The notes beneath the pieces were generated by a model, which searched no databases, was not told where the DNA came from, and was given only the letters and a program-made list of their open reading frames with translations. The translations under genes and the position numbers were made by a program. From positions 2,914,001 through 2,978,000 of the forward strand of contig BSYQ01000005.1 of the NCBI GenBank assembly GCA_030272585.1: a stretch of 64,000 bases of DNA, in the 5' to 3' direction. This DNA is from Bryopsis sp. KO-2023 (lineage: Eukaryota; Chlorophyta; Ulvophyceae; Bryopsidales; Bryopsidaceae). Of this stretch, positions 43,299 to 54,612 are shown one piece after another. Position 1 is the first letter of the stretch. Each line of letters begins with the position of its first letter.

Positions 43299-45411
43299 AT
43301 GAATGAGCTGTTGAGGGTCTACGGGGAAATGTTCCAGATCATTGCCCCTCTCGCCTTATGGGGACTGTCGCTTGCGTGCTTGTTCGCCGTCACGATTCCT
43401 TGGGCACTCTGTAAGGATACTATTCAAGAAAGCCAGGTGTGTTGATAGCTCCTCTTGCGTGCTGGGTTCACTTTTTCGATCTCACTACGCCTCACAGTTA
43501 CGCGCGTCATGCAGGTCGCTGGGCACATTGAGGATGGTTTGAAGAAATGCATTTTTGTGGGACCGTTGCCCAATATCTCCAACACGAATTCTGCTCCATG
43601 GCTGGTGCTGTGGACGCTTGCCGGCATGTGGCACAATTTTCTTCCCGTTTTAGTTGTTCACACTCTTTTGGACAAGGAGCTGGTTTGGGAAACGAAGCAA
43701 TTGTGGGTCTATCTGACAAGTGGAGTTGGGATGGTTCTGCTGACAGTCCTGCTCCCTACTCTCATGGACAAGGATTTGAGCAGCTTTGCATTCATACTGC
43801 CACTTGGTATGGTTCAACGTCCAGCTAGTTTATGTGAACTCACCATGTGTTGAGGAATAAATTGGATCCACTGTGATTCAACTGCGAATTGTGACAGAAC
43901 GTCTGAGTGCTCAAACGCATCTTTTTCATATGTGCAGTGGGTTTGGCCAGTTCCACAGCTGGGTATTCTGGCATTAACGTCGCAAAGCTGTGCAATGGCG
44001 ACAAGACCATGATTCCTGCCTGGGCGGGAAGCTGGGGCCTCGCTCTCGGCGCCAGTCATATTTTCCCATTACTTGTCAGAAGGTAACTTGCGTTTGGACA
44101 TGAAACGGAAAAAGTTAACAAAACCTTGGAGCTACTTGGACTTCTGTATGTGTGCCCGTGTTGATATGTGTCTTTTGTTGTCAATACAGGGTGGTGACGG
44201 TGGGAGCAAGCAAGTTGGAACTTTTTGTCTTGCTCTTCGTTGTGCACCCTTTTGTTTGGAACTCATTGTTGTGCTATTACCGACACAACGCGCGATGCAT
44301 TGGTAGGTGACGTTCTGAGCTCAGCAAACCTGCGTGCAAGCTGTTTTTGCTCCGTTTTTTTGGAGGTTGACGCTGGAGAAACGGCAATTTGGATGTAGTA
44401 CCTTTCACTTGCGTCTGATGCTCTTACGACCTGGATGGTGTACTTTCTCAGGTGCCGCTCGAGGTCTGTATCATTCTGTCTCGTTTTTGTACCTGTATCT
44501 CATGAAAGCGTTGTATGGATGGTTCCTACTGTTCCAGCTGGGGAGTTCTCTGGGATCAACAAAGGCAATCGTGGGTAAGAGGACTCGACCCATATCGAGA
44601 GCATTGCTCGTGTGGGATGTTGAAAGCCTCAACAAAATTCTAAATTTACCAAGACAGATATCAACGTCTTCAGAATTGTTTTTACTGCTACACCGGAAAA
44701 ATGTGGTTTGGCGTGATCCATATGTTTCCTTTTTTTGTAGGTATTTTGGTAGCAAAAAGGTTGGTGGGTAGAGTAGGGTCGAGATCGAAAGACACGTGGC
44801 TTCTGAAGCTCTTATACCACAGAAGAACTACAGAGGCAATACTTGCAAGACAAGAGGAGAACCATCTTGTGCTTGCAGATACAGTGGCCTCGATGATTGC
44901 AGAACACACTGGTATTGTTGATCCGTCTAAAAATTGGGAATTTGTCGGGTTAAGCATCCTAGCGATGTTTTGCATTGATTTCGTCCATATGAAAGTCAAT
45001 CGCTTTGTCGACAAGAGACGCAATATTTCCCAGCTGGATGCTGACGCCTTTTCCCCTCCCATTTTTTCAGGAATACTCGTCTCTGGAGCAATTATTAGTG
45101 TGGCGAACATGCACGACGTTTCTGGTGCGTCCCCAAGCCATGTAGATCTCTGGACCACGTGCATTCTCGCCCACCTAGTCACAATTTTGGAGGGATACCT
45201 GACGCTCAGCATAGACTCGGCAGTTCATCAAATGGATGTGTCGTCTCTGTGGAGGCGAGATTACACGGCCAAGCTGGTTAAAGTGATGCTGCTGGTGGTC
45301 GCGTTCACGGGAATGGACGTGATATTCAGAGTGTTTGGCTTGATGTGCAGTAGAAGCACCGAGGAAAACGACACCATTTTGGAGTTTTGTCCCACTGCGA
45401 GTTTATTTTGA
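43299..45411 (+). CDS. Orphan polytopic membrane protein
   Basis: Six exons, 43299-43436, 43515-43806, 43938-44082, 44190-44302, 44452-44574 and 44741-45411, with closing phases, give 493 aa. I count about ten hydrophobic segments, among them IIAPLALWGLSLACLFAVTI (aa ~14-33), LWVYLTSGVGMVLLTVLL, IPAWAGSWGLALGASHIF, LELFVLLFVVHPFVW, VSFLYLYLMKALYGWFLLF and LVKVMLLVVAFTGMDVIF. A polar loop of ~60 residues (RSKDTWLLKLLYHRRTTEAI onward) separates the N- and C-terminal membrane parts. I do not recognise the family. Possible classes include transporters or plant-type multi-pass proteins of unknown function. The stop at 45409-45411 is firm; the start is the first Met that keeps a complete N-terminal helix. 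Confidence 0.72.
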
Positions 45412-45806
45412 TTGTTTTTGTAGAAATCGCCCTTTTCAGCGCTCTGCGCTCAGGCAAGCCACTTTGCTTGGCCGACTCTCCGCCAAATTGGCGAGCTTGT
45501 GAAATCTCAACTGCAAATTGACCCAACTCAACCCAACCCAGCAAGGAAATTCGTATCCACCTGTCCCAGAAAGTTCAACGAAAATTGAACCCTGTAGTTT
45601 CGTTTTCAAACATCAAACTGTGGCATTGGACGGGCTAATTCCTTTGGAACAGCCTGTCGCCATCGTCGAGCAGACGTTGCCTTCCCCCATTTTCCCACAA
45701 ATCTGATCACGATGATCCCGTGCTCTTGTAAAATAAGGTGGTGTTTGCCGAACGCGCTCTCGCCTCCCAACAGAAAATCCGCACAGAGGAGCGCCTGTTT
45801 GGAAAA
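45412..45806. other. Intergenic between membrane-protein and LTP-like genes
   Basis: About 395 bp with no gene seen; probably holds the 3' UTR of the membrane-protein gene and the promoter of the next gene. Confidence 0.45.
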
Positions 45807-46827
45807 ATGGCCAAGACATCCATTGCCTCGTGTGCTGTTACATTTCTGGCTTTGGCGGCGTGCGTGCATGGTGAGTTTTGCTGTCGGAATTTAAACACCA
45901 TCGATCGTGCCCTGTTGGGTGATCGAGAAGTATGCGCGAGGTAGATCTCCACCGCCGCCAGTGCCGCTGGCAGATGCCAATATATTCACGAAAACAGACA
46001 GCTCTCTGTTTCCTTTCCACCCCCACCTCCACCCCCTGCAAAGAAAGAAAAACAAAGGAAGTTGTTGCGGCTTTTCGTGTGTACGAAGGGTTGATTCCGG
46101 ACGCCCTACAGTGTGCGGAGGGATTGATCGAAGTGGGGCTGGAGGAGCTCACGAACATCTTGACGCCGTGCGCGTTCGGCCCTGGTGACACCTGCTGTAA
46201 TGGAATCAACCCTATTTTCAAACTGGCCAGCGGTGGATTCGCGGAGGGCTGCCTGTGCGACGAGCTTTTGTTGGAGGAGCTGACAAAGGAAATCACTGGC
46301 AATGAGTTGGCGGTGTCTTTTGGATTCACTGGAGAAGCGCTCTTGACCACGTGAGGCTCCGTTTTCTGGGCAGCAACGCATTAGTCTGTCGCTTAATGCA
46401 ACTTTCATCTTGTAGAGAAAGTTCTCGACACAAGAAAATCTTTTCAAAAGTGACTTTTTCCTTGAATGATGGGTGCTGTGAACAACTGGTGATAAAAATC
46501 ATTCCTAGTCTCCTGTTTCGGATTATTTTTGCACTTTTTCTTTTCTGAAGTTTTTTTTTCCCTCTCTGACTAGACTGCAAGGATGTGGAACCAATTTCTT
46601 CAACGGAACGGGGGATGCTTGGTGCCCAAGCCAAAGTCAAAGAATTAACTTCTCCCCTGAAGATATCCAGGAAACGCAACAGCGTCAACAGCAAAGTGAG
46701 GCTTTTTGTTGTTTTTATATATATATATATTTTCCTGTTTTTTTTCCGGCAAGATGAATTTGACGGCTTGAATCATAGCAGAATCACAGGTACCAGCTGG
46801 GTACCTGTTTCTTTTCTCAAAATATAG
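45807..46827 (+). CDS. Small secreted eight-cysteine protein, lipid-transfer-like
   Basis: Four exons, 45807-45870, 46062-46350, 46574-46695 and 46754-46827, close in phase and give 182 aa. The first ~21 residues (MAKTSIASCAVTFLALAACV) are a signal peptide. The mature part shows the order C...C...CC...CxC...C...C: LQC, LTPC, DTCCNG, GCLC, LQGC and DAWC, spaced 18, 7, 17, 1, 34 and 12 residues. This is the eight-cysteine pattern of plant lipid-transfer/2S-albumin proteins, in which four disulfides hold a helical lipid cavity. The first and last loops are longer than usual, so family membership is probable rather than certain. The tail after the motif is Gln-rich and polar. Confidence 0.68.
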
Positions 46828-48339
46828 TACGTTGCAGCCTGAAAGCCTTTTGTTTTCTATCCACAATGGAAATGAGTCAGCCCAATTTTGTCCATTGTTG
46901 GAAATTAATTATTATTTTTTCCTTGCAGATGGTATTTTTGGTTTTGGCTTTCAAGGACCTTTCTCGAGACTTCGAAGGTTTCTCATTGGTTAAATGGAAT
47001 CGCACATCAGAAACCGATCCCTGCCAACAAAAACAAAACATGTATTCACAAGAAATCAAACTTGATTATTGGCATTCGAATGCGTGGGTGGGAAACGGTT
47101 TTTTGATTATCCTGTTCTATTGATGTGACCCTATATTTAAAAAAAAAGAGAGGAGGGGAGGTTGAAAAAAGAAGAAAAAAATATATATATTTATAGGACA
47201 TATATGCAGTGAAAATCAAAGTGTTATTTCTGAAAGTTTCGGAATATTAATTGCCTTGCGTTTCTATTAATACCGAGCTAATAAAAAGAGCATCCAGAGA
47301 TTGGTGTTTATAATGAGGCTTTCTTTTTTTTTCTCAAGGTGGGGAGGGGTGGGGGGAAGTGAGTTTTTTCCTTTTCTTTTTTTTTTTGGATCCATATCGA
47401 TGTATTCACACACTGATGATAAAATTTGGCCTTGCAAGGAAGAGAGAGAGAGAGAGAGAAAAAAAAGTGTGAGAGGAAAGTGAGAAAAAGTGAGATCTTG
47501 TGTTTTTTGTGATCCTTGTTGATACTGAGAGCTCATCCTTTTCCCCCCTCCCCGACAGCCCACACGTGAAGGAGATTTTTATGGTTGGGTGTGTCTGGAT
47601 GTAAAAAATTATAAATTGGGTAGCAACAGTGTGTAATTTCCTCTTCGAAATACATAGCCGATTGATAAATTGTTCTGTGAATGAGGTTCTATTGATTAGA
47701 TTAGTCGTACATGTACGAACCTCACAGAATAAAATCATATTGTGAATGCTATGGTCTTTGACACAGTCAAGTTAGGTGTGCATTTGATTTGTGTATGTGT
47801 CTGTGTTTGTTATTTCTGATATGCAACATTCGGCTTCCACCATTGCCCTCCCAAAAAGTTTTGCTGAATGCAGCACTTCCTATCCAGCAGCTTTCTCTGC
47901 TTGAAAAATTGATTTTTTTATGCTACTTTACCACCTTATAATTACGCTTTCAAATCTTCAAGATTCCAAGTTGGAAACTGATCGAACGCTCTCCAGAATT
48001 TGAGAAACGGAGTACCCAGTGGAAAGGGGAAAAAAAATGCAGTCAGGCTCAAAAAAATTAAACAAAAAATCATGAATGGTTGCGCGACCTGAAAAGCCAA
48101 CGTGGGACTTCAACCGAGGAAAATCCACCAAGATGTTTGAACCAAGTTTCAAAACGTAAGGGTGGTTGTGATTACAAACTCACAGGTGTGGGGTGACACT
48201 CAGAATGAGAAATTTTCCAGCTTCAAATTGTTATGTACCTTAAAAACAAAACTATGGCTGAAAAGCAGGAGAGCAGGAGAGCACGCATGTTCATCTGATA
48301 TGAATGAAAACCCTGAGGAGTCGTACTATTCACCGAAAC
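46828..48339. other. Intergenic, low-complexity
   Basis: No gene recognised. Contains T-runs, an AG microsatellite at ~47440-47460 and an AT-rich stretch at ~47180-47200. Open frames are composed of simple sequence. Confidence 0.5.
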
Positions 48340-48722
48340 CGGTCGAATTATGCTTCTCAAGTTAGCATCGATTACATTGGCCTATGCCTTCCAGGCATGC
48401 TAAGTCTTTCTGGACCGGCGGCGGCCGAAGTCCCTTTCGAAAATACCACACACGATTCCACACACGCCACCACCTCCCACGTACGAAAGGAAAACAGCTC
48501 TCGCCCCGGTCAGGTCCAAATGCAAGTGCTTTCATGCCACCCACGATGTGGCTCAAATAAAACAGAAAGAGGGCTTTCCACCGCTTTTCAAGTGGATTCT
48601 GCCCCAGTGTTCACTCCTCCACAAAAGAGGTGAACGATGCTCGTGTACGCCCGAAATTATACGTGATCCTCTGGTTGGTGTTCCAATTTTTTGTTGTTGC
48701 TCGATAAACGAACGTGCTGGTA

Positions 48723-50137
48723 CTAGTAGCAGAAGCACTGTGGCACCGACGATCCCAAGGGGAAAATCAGCAGATTGTGGTTGGGGTCGAAAGAAGCCCC
48801 GCTTCGCAGCCCGTTCTTGGCGCATCTGCACAAAACACGAACAGCAAACGCATCTCATCACCAATACAAGCACGGTTCCAAGCAAACACCACAATCAACA
48901 CTGCCAGTCTTCTCACCCTGGAGCATCCCAGCAGCACGAGTACTCTGCCACAGTGGTGCAGACTGGGAGCTGGGAGCCGGCAGTGGTCGAGGAGGAGCCA
49001 GAATCAGCAGTGCCATCGCCGCTCGTCGTTGGCGCTGGGTCGCCGACCTCATTGAGGTTGATGTTGGTGGCGGTGGAGCTTCCCTCCACGTCGACTCCGC
49101 ATTCGGAGTTGGTACCCAATTCGCCTGTGCTCAACACATTCGCACGTTGCTTGCTGTCCATGGCGACACAAGAGACGAGATAAACAAGAAACTGACGAAC
49201 CTGTGCAGACTTCTGAAGTTGCGATCGCCAATGCGTCAGCTATGGCTGTTGTTGCAGAGAGCACAAACTCGGAGCGGAAAGCCTCTGCTGTTCCGCTGCC
49301 TTCGACGCACGCCCTGGTGCTACCTTCCGCGGCGGCTTTCGCGAATCCCACCGCGATCGCAGTCAAGTCTCCCATACACACTGCGCCAGATTCGCCACCA
49401 GCTGCGACCGCTACGGCTCGAGCGAATGCTTCTGCATACGCGGTTGCGAAGGAATCTCCACGGGCCACGCTGAACCCGCATCCAAAGCCCTGACCATCAC
49501 AGGAGACCTGCACGAGCAGAGCAGGGGGTTAATGCACGAAGCAGTTGGGAGAAAAAACAGACAGTCAACTTCATCCAGGCTACACCCACCTTTGCCAGCG
49601 CCTCGAAGTAAACAGAGGCCACGGCAGTCGCGGCGGCCGTTGCTGCAGCTTGCGCCGATACGGGACTGCACAGATCATTTGTGAGGATCTCCTTGACTTC
49701 GCTCTCCAGTTTTGATTCCGCGAATGCGAGAGACTGGGGGTGCACACAGAAAAAGGCACTGAGTCCCTTGCGTTTTTTGAGTGACTTGGGAACAGCATGG
49801 AATGCTCGCAAGAGGCGATGCCGACAGTGAGAAGAAGAGCTCTTACATTGCAACTTGCTCCGGCCCAGCCCTTGCACGAGCCCGACTTCACCACAAGGCT
49901 CACCGAACCGAACACTTGGCAAGAAGTGGTTGAGGTCTGATAGAGGCGTCGACCTGAGCGAAGACATGCAAATCTAAGGCGGCACATTTCAACCACACCG
50001 GTGTATTCTTCTGGTACCAGAAGAAAACGACAACGTCCGCATCGCGCAGAAAAAGGACACTGCTGCACACCTGCCAAAGCTTGTGGCGGCGCCACGAGTG
50101 CGAGGAAGGCCAACAGGATTGCAGCGTTCATCATCAT
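48723..50137 (-). CDS. Secreted Ala-rich cysteine protein, copy A
   Basis: Exons: 50071-50137, 49847-49953, 49590-49733, 49201-49507 (3' end may be shorter), one from 48917 to about 49140-49150 (5' splice uncertain) and 48723-48825. The product is ~250 aa. A signal peptide (MMMNAAILLAFLALVAPPQA) is followed by a mature start near GRRLYQTSTTS. The central ~150 residues are strongly Ala-rich and helical (AAATAAATAVASVYFEALAK; ATAYAEAFARAVAVAAGG) with regularly spaced Cys. The C-terminal exons add a Ser/Thr/Gly-rich region and a Cys-rich end (YSCCWDAPG, CAKNGL, QCFCY). I recognise no family. Secretion and disulfide bonding are inferred. It is transcribed away from copy B. Confidence 0.72.
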
Positions 50138-50608
50138 TGTGAGAAAGAGTCGAGACGGAAAAGTCGGTTGAGAGTAAAAAGAACGCACGCACAGAGCACA
50201 GAGAAAACACACCAGTCGTTGCTTTGCGATCCTCGGCGAAGAGCTGGTTTTTATGCTGTGCGCAGCAAGCCGGCTACAACTTTTCCTGTCTAACGTGCAT
50301 AACTTTCAACCACCACTGTTGGGATGTCGTTGTACGTTTTCGTACCTTTACCAAGAAGCACGTATTGCTCTGACACTTTTTCAAGCAAGGAAAACAGAAA
50401 TGCCTTGTACTTTTCAAAACACTCCACCAGGGATGGTTGAAAGTTATGCAAGTCGGACAGAAAAAGTTGCAACTGGCCTGCTGCGCTCAGAATAAATACC
50501 AGTTTTTTACCGAGGATCGCAGAGCAACGACTGGTGTGTTTCCTCTGTGCTGTGTGCGTGCGTTCTTTTTACTCTCAACCGACTTTGTTGTCCCGACTCT
50601 TTCTCGCA
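50138..50608. promoter_or_regulatory. Shared divergent promoter region of copies A and B
   Basis: The 471 bp between the two starts is itself largely palindromic, so each gene has nearly the same upstream DNA. A TATA-like word lies on each side: AATAAATA at 50491 for copy B and GCATAAAAA (minus strand, about 50247-50256) for copy A, each ~110 bp from the start codon. The palindrome extends inward to the GGTTGAAAGTTATG words near 50295 and 50445. Confidence 0.55.
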
Positions 50609-52011
50609 ATGATGATGAACGCTGCAATTCTGTTGGCCTTCCTCGCACTCGTGGTGGCGCCACAAGCTTTGGCAGGTGTGCAGCACAACTGTTCTCTTTT
50701 TGCGCAACGTGGGCGGACGTTGTCGTTTTCATTCTTTGGTTGAAATGTGCCACCTTAGATTTGCATGTCTTCGATCAGGTCGACGCCTCTATCAGACTTC
50801 AACCACTTCTTGCCAAGTGTTCGGTTCAGTGAGCCTCGTGGTGAAGTCGGGCTCGTGCAAGGGCTGGGCGGGAGCGAGCTGCAATGTAAGAGCTCTTCTT
50901 CTCACTATCAGCATCGTCTCCTGTGAGCATTTCATGCTGTTCCCCCCTTTTTCAGAAAACGCAAGGAACTCATTGGCTTTTGATGTGTCGATCCCTAGTC
51001 TCTCGCATTTGCCGAATCCAAACTGGAGAGCGAAGTCAAGGAGATCTTGACGAATGATCTGTGTAGTCCCATATCGGCGCAAGCTGCAGCAACGGCCGCC
51101 GCGACTGCCGTGGCGTCTGTTTATTTCGAGGCGCTGGCAAAGGTCGGTGAATCCTATCTATGAGGTTGACTGTCAGTTTTTTCTCCCAACTTTTTCGTGC
51201 ATTGACCCCCTGCTTTGCTCTTGCAGGTGTCTTGTGACGGCCAGGGCTTTGGATGTGGTTTCAGCGTAGCCCGTGGAGATTCCTTTGCAACCGCTTATGC
51301 AGAGGCATTCGCTCGGGCCGTAGCAGTCGCAGCCGGCGGCGAATCCGGCGCAGTGTGTATGGGAGACTTGACTGCGATCGCGGTGGGATTCGCGAAAGCC
51401 GCCGCGGAAGGTAGCACCAGGGCGTGCGTCGAAGGCAGCGGAACAGCAGAGGCTTTCCGCTCCGAGTTTGTGCTCTCTGCAACAACAGCCATAGCTGACG
51501 CATTGGCGATCGCAACTTCAGAAGTCTGCACAGGTTCGTCAGTTTCTTGTTTATCTCGTCTCTTGTGTCGCCATGGACAGCAAGCAACGTGCGAATGTGT
51601 TGAGCACAGGCGAATTGGGTACCAACTCCGAATGCGGAGTCGACGTGGAGGGAAGCTCCACCGCCACCAACATCAACCTCAATGAGGTCGGCGACCCAGC
51701 GCCAACGACGAGCGGCGATGGCACTGCTGATTCTGGCTCCTCCTCGACCACTGCCGGCTCCCAGCTCCCAGTCTGCACCACTGTGGCAGAGTACTCGTGC
51801 TGCTGGGATGCTCCAGGGTGAGAAGACTGGCAGTGTTGATTGTGGTGTTTGCTTGGAACCGTGCTTGTATTGGTGATGAGATGCGTTTGCTGTTCGTGTT
51901 TTGTGCAGATGCGCCAAGAACGGGCTGCGAAGCGGGGCTTCTTTCGACCCCAACCACAATCTGCTGATTTTCCCCTTGGGATCGTCGGTGCCACAGTGCT
52001 TCTGCTACTAG
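50609..52011 (+). CDS. Secreted Ala-rich cysteine protein, copy B
   Basis: Mirror-image paralog of 48723-50137. Exons: 50609-50675, 50779-50885, 50999-51142, 51227-~51533, ~51585-51817 and 51909-52011, ending at a TAG at 52009-52011. The signal peptide differs from copy A at the residues before PQA (VVAPQA against VAPPQA), and one residue differs in exon 3 (SPIS against SPVS). Exon 4 is identical at protein level. The junction between exons 4 and 5 allows several phase-compatible sites and I could not choose between them. Function unknown. Confidence 0.72.
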
Positions 52012-52402
52012 TACCAGCACGTTCGTTTATCGAGCAACAACAAAAAATTGGAACACCAACCAGAGGATCACGTATAATTTCGGGCGTACACGAGCATCGT
52101 TCACCTCTTTTGTGGAGGAGTGAACACTGGGGCAGAATCCACTTGAAAAGCGGTGGAAAGCCCTCTTTCTGTTTTATTTTGAGCCACGTCGTGGGTGGCA
52201 TGAAAGCACTTGCATTTGGACCTGACCGGGGCGAGAGCTGTTTTCCTTTCGTACGTGGGAGGTGGTGGCGTGTGTGGAATCGTGTGTGGTATTTTCGAAA
52301 GGGACTTCGGCCGCCGCCGGTCCAGAAAGACTTAGCATGCCTGGAAGGCATAGGCCAATGTAATCGATGCTAACTTGAGAATCATAATTCGACCTTTTTG
52401 CT

Positions 52403-54076
52403 AGTCGAGTCTCCAAGTTGTGCAAGAGCAGCTAACAACCCTAATCTTGCTTTACAGATGAATTCCATTCATTCCCTTGTGATTTATCTGTAAGGAATAT
52501 CTCGAGTTTTATTGGAATATTGAGACGATCATGGAACAATGTTTCTGTATTTGATGGTGGAGTGGACTAGAGCACAAGCCCCATCTTGAAATTGTGGCAG
52601 TATTGTATCACAAAAGAAGTCTTCGCAACAAAAAGCCAAACTAAAGGTTCTGACTACCATCCTTTTATCACTTCCCTTTCAAAAACGCGCTTCACACAAG
52701 CACCCTATCCTCTTATCTCGTACTGCCAGAGTCTGACGTAGGATACCTTTGGATTTCATTCCTCTTGTCACTCTACATCGGCCATCCGCCTAATGCAACT
52801 TTCTTCCCAATCAAGGTCAGTTGGTGACCTTGACTCAGGCCATAAATAGGTTAGAGGGGAACAGGAAAACCACAATGGTTGCAAAAATGGCTTTTCCAGA
52901 ATACCAGAATATCTACCGTTGTACGAAATTGTTTTGCAACAGGACAGAAAATACATGCATCCTTTCACTAGGTCCACCTGGCCAACTTACCACTAGATCC
53001 CCATCTCCCAAAATTTCCTAAATCTTGTACGGCTACTATTTATGGGTTTTCAACACCGTTTCAATTGCTGAACATGGGGAGCCTAAACTGAAGGGAATAG
53101 ACAATCCTCTGAGTGACTTGTCAGAAATGAGCCTAAATATAAATAGTTCTTATAAGAACTTGCAAATCATCGTGCTCACAGTTGGAACTGTGAAAAATAA
53201 ACTCTCTGTTCCTCGTCTTGATATATTTGATCTGTGCCACAAAAGAAGTTTCAACAGACCGCACCAAACGCATACAGGAGCAAGTAAATTTTTGTGTTGT
53301 CGGCCCTGAGTTTTGAACGGAGTAGAATACACGAAGCGTTAGACTGTTCTCGAATAAAAGGGGAGAGAGGAACGAAACGATATCTTTTAACTTGACTTGA
53401 CAAGAATCTGACTGAGGGACAGAAAGGGTCTGGTAATTTCAGTTTTGTCATTGCAAGAATGTCCCTGATTCATACTTCTTTGAAGCTCCAGGCAACTTTC
53501 TCACTCGTCCAACACGAGCCATGCACACGTGCGTTCCATCACAAAGAACATACCAGTCCCTGAACTGGCTGAAATAAATCGAAACTTCAAACACTGGGGA
53601 AGCAAGTTTTCTCACAACTTGTTTTCCCACATCTTTGGTTCCTTATCGTTTATCAAGATTGTACAATACCAGCTTTTACCTGTATTCACCAACATAATGG
53701 AGATCCACCCACACAGTAACACCGCAAATAAAGGGGCAAAGCTCGATTTTCATGCAAGGAACAATTTTAAAAAAAAGACTGTGTGTCTTTTCCTAACCAA
53801 CAAACAGTGGCAATGCTGCACTCTGATTCCAGCTCAGACAGACTTCCACATCATCTTCAAAATCAGTGTGCAAATCTATGGCCTCCACAACCGCCCATTT
53901 CTGCTTTGTACCGCCACACCACCTCGACACAGTGTTCTCCCTCCTGCTGACTTGAAAATCACATTAACCGACACCCCTCAATTCTTCCAGCCATTCCTCC
54001 AAGAGAGTTTGAACCGTTACTCAAGGGCCTATGATAAGATTTGAATCTACCCGCTTTTCTGTTGGCTTGTAAAAAA
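52403..54076. other. Intergenic without recognised gene
   Basis: No supported gene. The stretch 53448-53630 on the minus strand has a frame containing CDGTHV, faintly like a Harbinger-type transposase, but nothing around it supports this. A frame at 53529-54044 has no recognisable domain. Confidence 0.4.
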
Positions 54077-54612
54077 TCAATATCTAAATGGGGGTCCCTG
54101 GGTAGGCATCAACCCAAATCTCTTCTTGCAGGTGATTCTTTCCCTTGAGTAGGGGTCATCTGGAGAAAATCTGGCTGGGTGCGCCGAAATTGTGCTCTTT
54201 CCATCAGGCCCTTCTTTCTGTTGAGTTTTCATCAAAGAGAAATCAGATTGAATCAGGACGAATGTGCCGGAAGGCCTCTCAGCATGTTGAGCTAAAAGCC
54301 AGGGTAAAAAAAATACTGTATCTATGGAAGGAATGTGGTGCAACGGTTTTTCTGGCTTTTGATGGGTGCTGATTGTGTGCAATTCATATCAGAAAAAAAT
54401 GACAGAGGGGGGGAATTCAGCCAAGATTTTTCCAGCCTTATTTTCATGAACAAAACGATATGTCAATTCCTAGTTCTGTCGTCAGCGTGTATCTTTTTTA
54501 AAGAAAGTAGAGAATTGTACGAAAGAGAAACGCGACCTTCACCTCGACCGCCACCTACCTTCAGTGTGTACACGCGGTCGCCGTTTTCGTCCAGTCTATA
54601 CATCAAATACAT
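54077..54612 (-). CDS. NOP10: H/ACA snoRNP subunit NOP10
   Basis: Two exons, 54559-54612 and 54077-54217, encode 64 aa, the usual length. The protein starts [18 protein letters not shown] and continues [18 protein letters not shown] and [11 protein letters not shown], the highly conserved NOP10 sequence. NOP10 binds Cbf5/dyskerin and Nhp2 in the nucleolar particle that pseudouridylates rRNA. The intron sits between codons 18 and 19, phase 0. The zinc-ribbon cysteines of archaeal homologs are absent, as in eukaryotes. Confidence 0.95.

Larger units (their letters stand above)
48340..52402. repeat. Large inverted repeat carrying two paralogous genes
   Basis: The left arm (48340-~50300) matches the reverse complement of the right arm (~50450-52402), with a loop of ~150 bp near 50300-50450. 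Exons are almost identical; introns and the shared upstream DNA show more changes and small indels. The outer ends are sharp: the shared word GGTCGAATTATG(C/A)TTCTCAAG marks both, with unrelated DNA beyond. Confidence 0.9.

Noticed and set aside
47301-47738. Small frames near AG and T repeats.
   Set aside because: Low-complexity translations without splice partners or domains.
53448-53630. Minus-strand frame with CDGTHV, resembling a Harbinger/HARBI1 transposase motif.
   Set aside because: Only one short motif fits; no other DDE segment, terminal repeat or target duplication was found around it.
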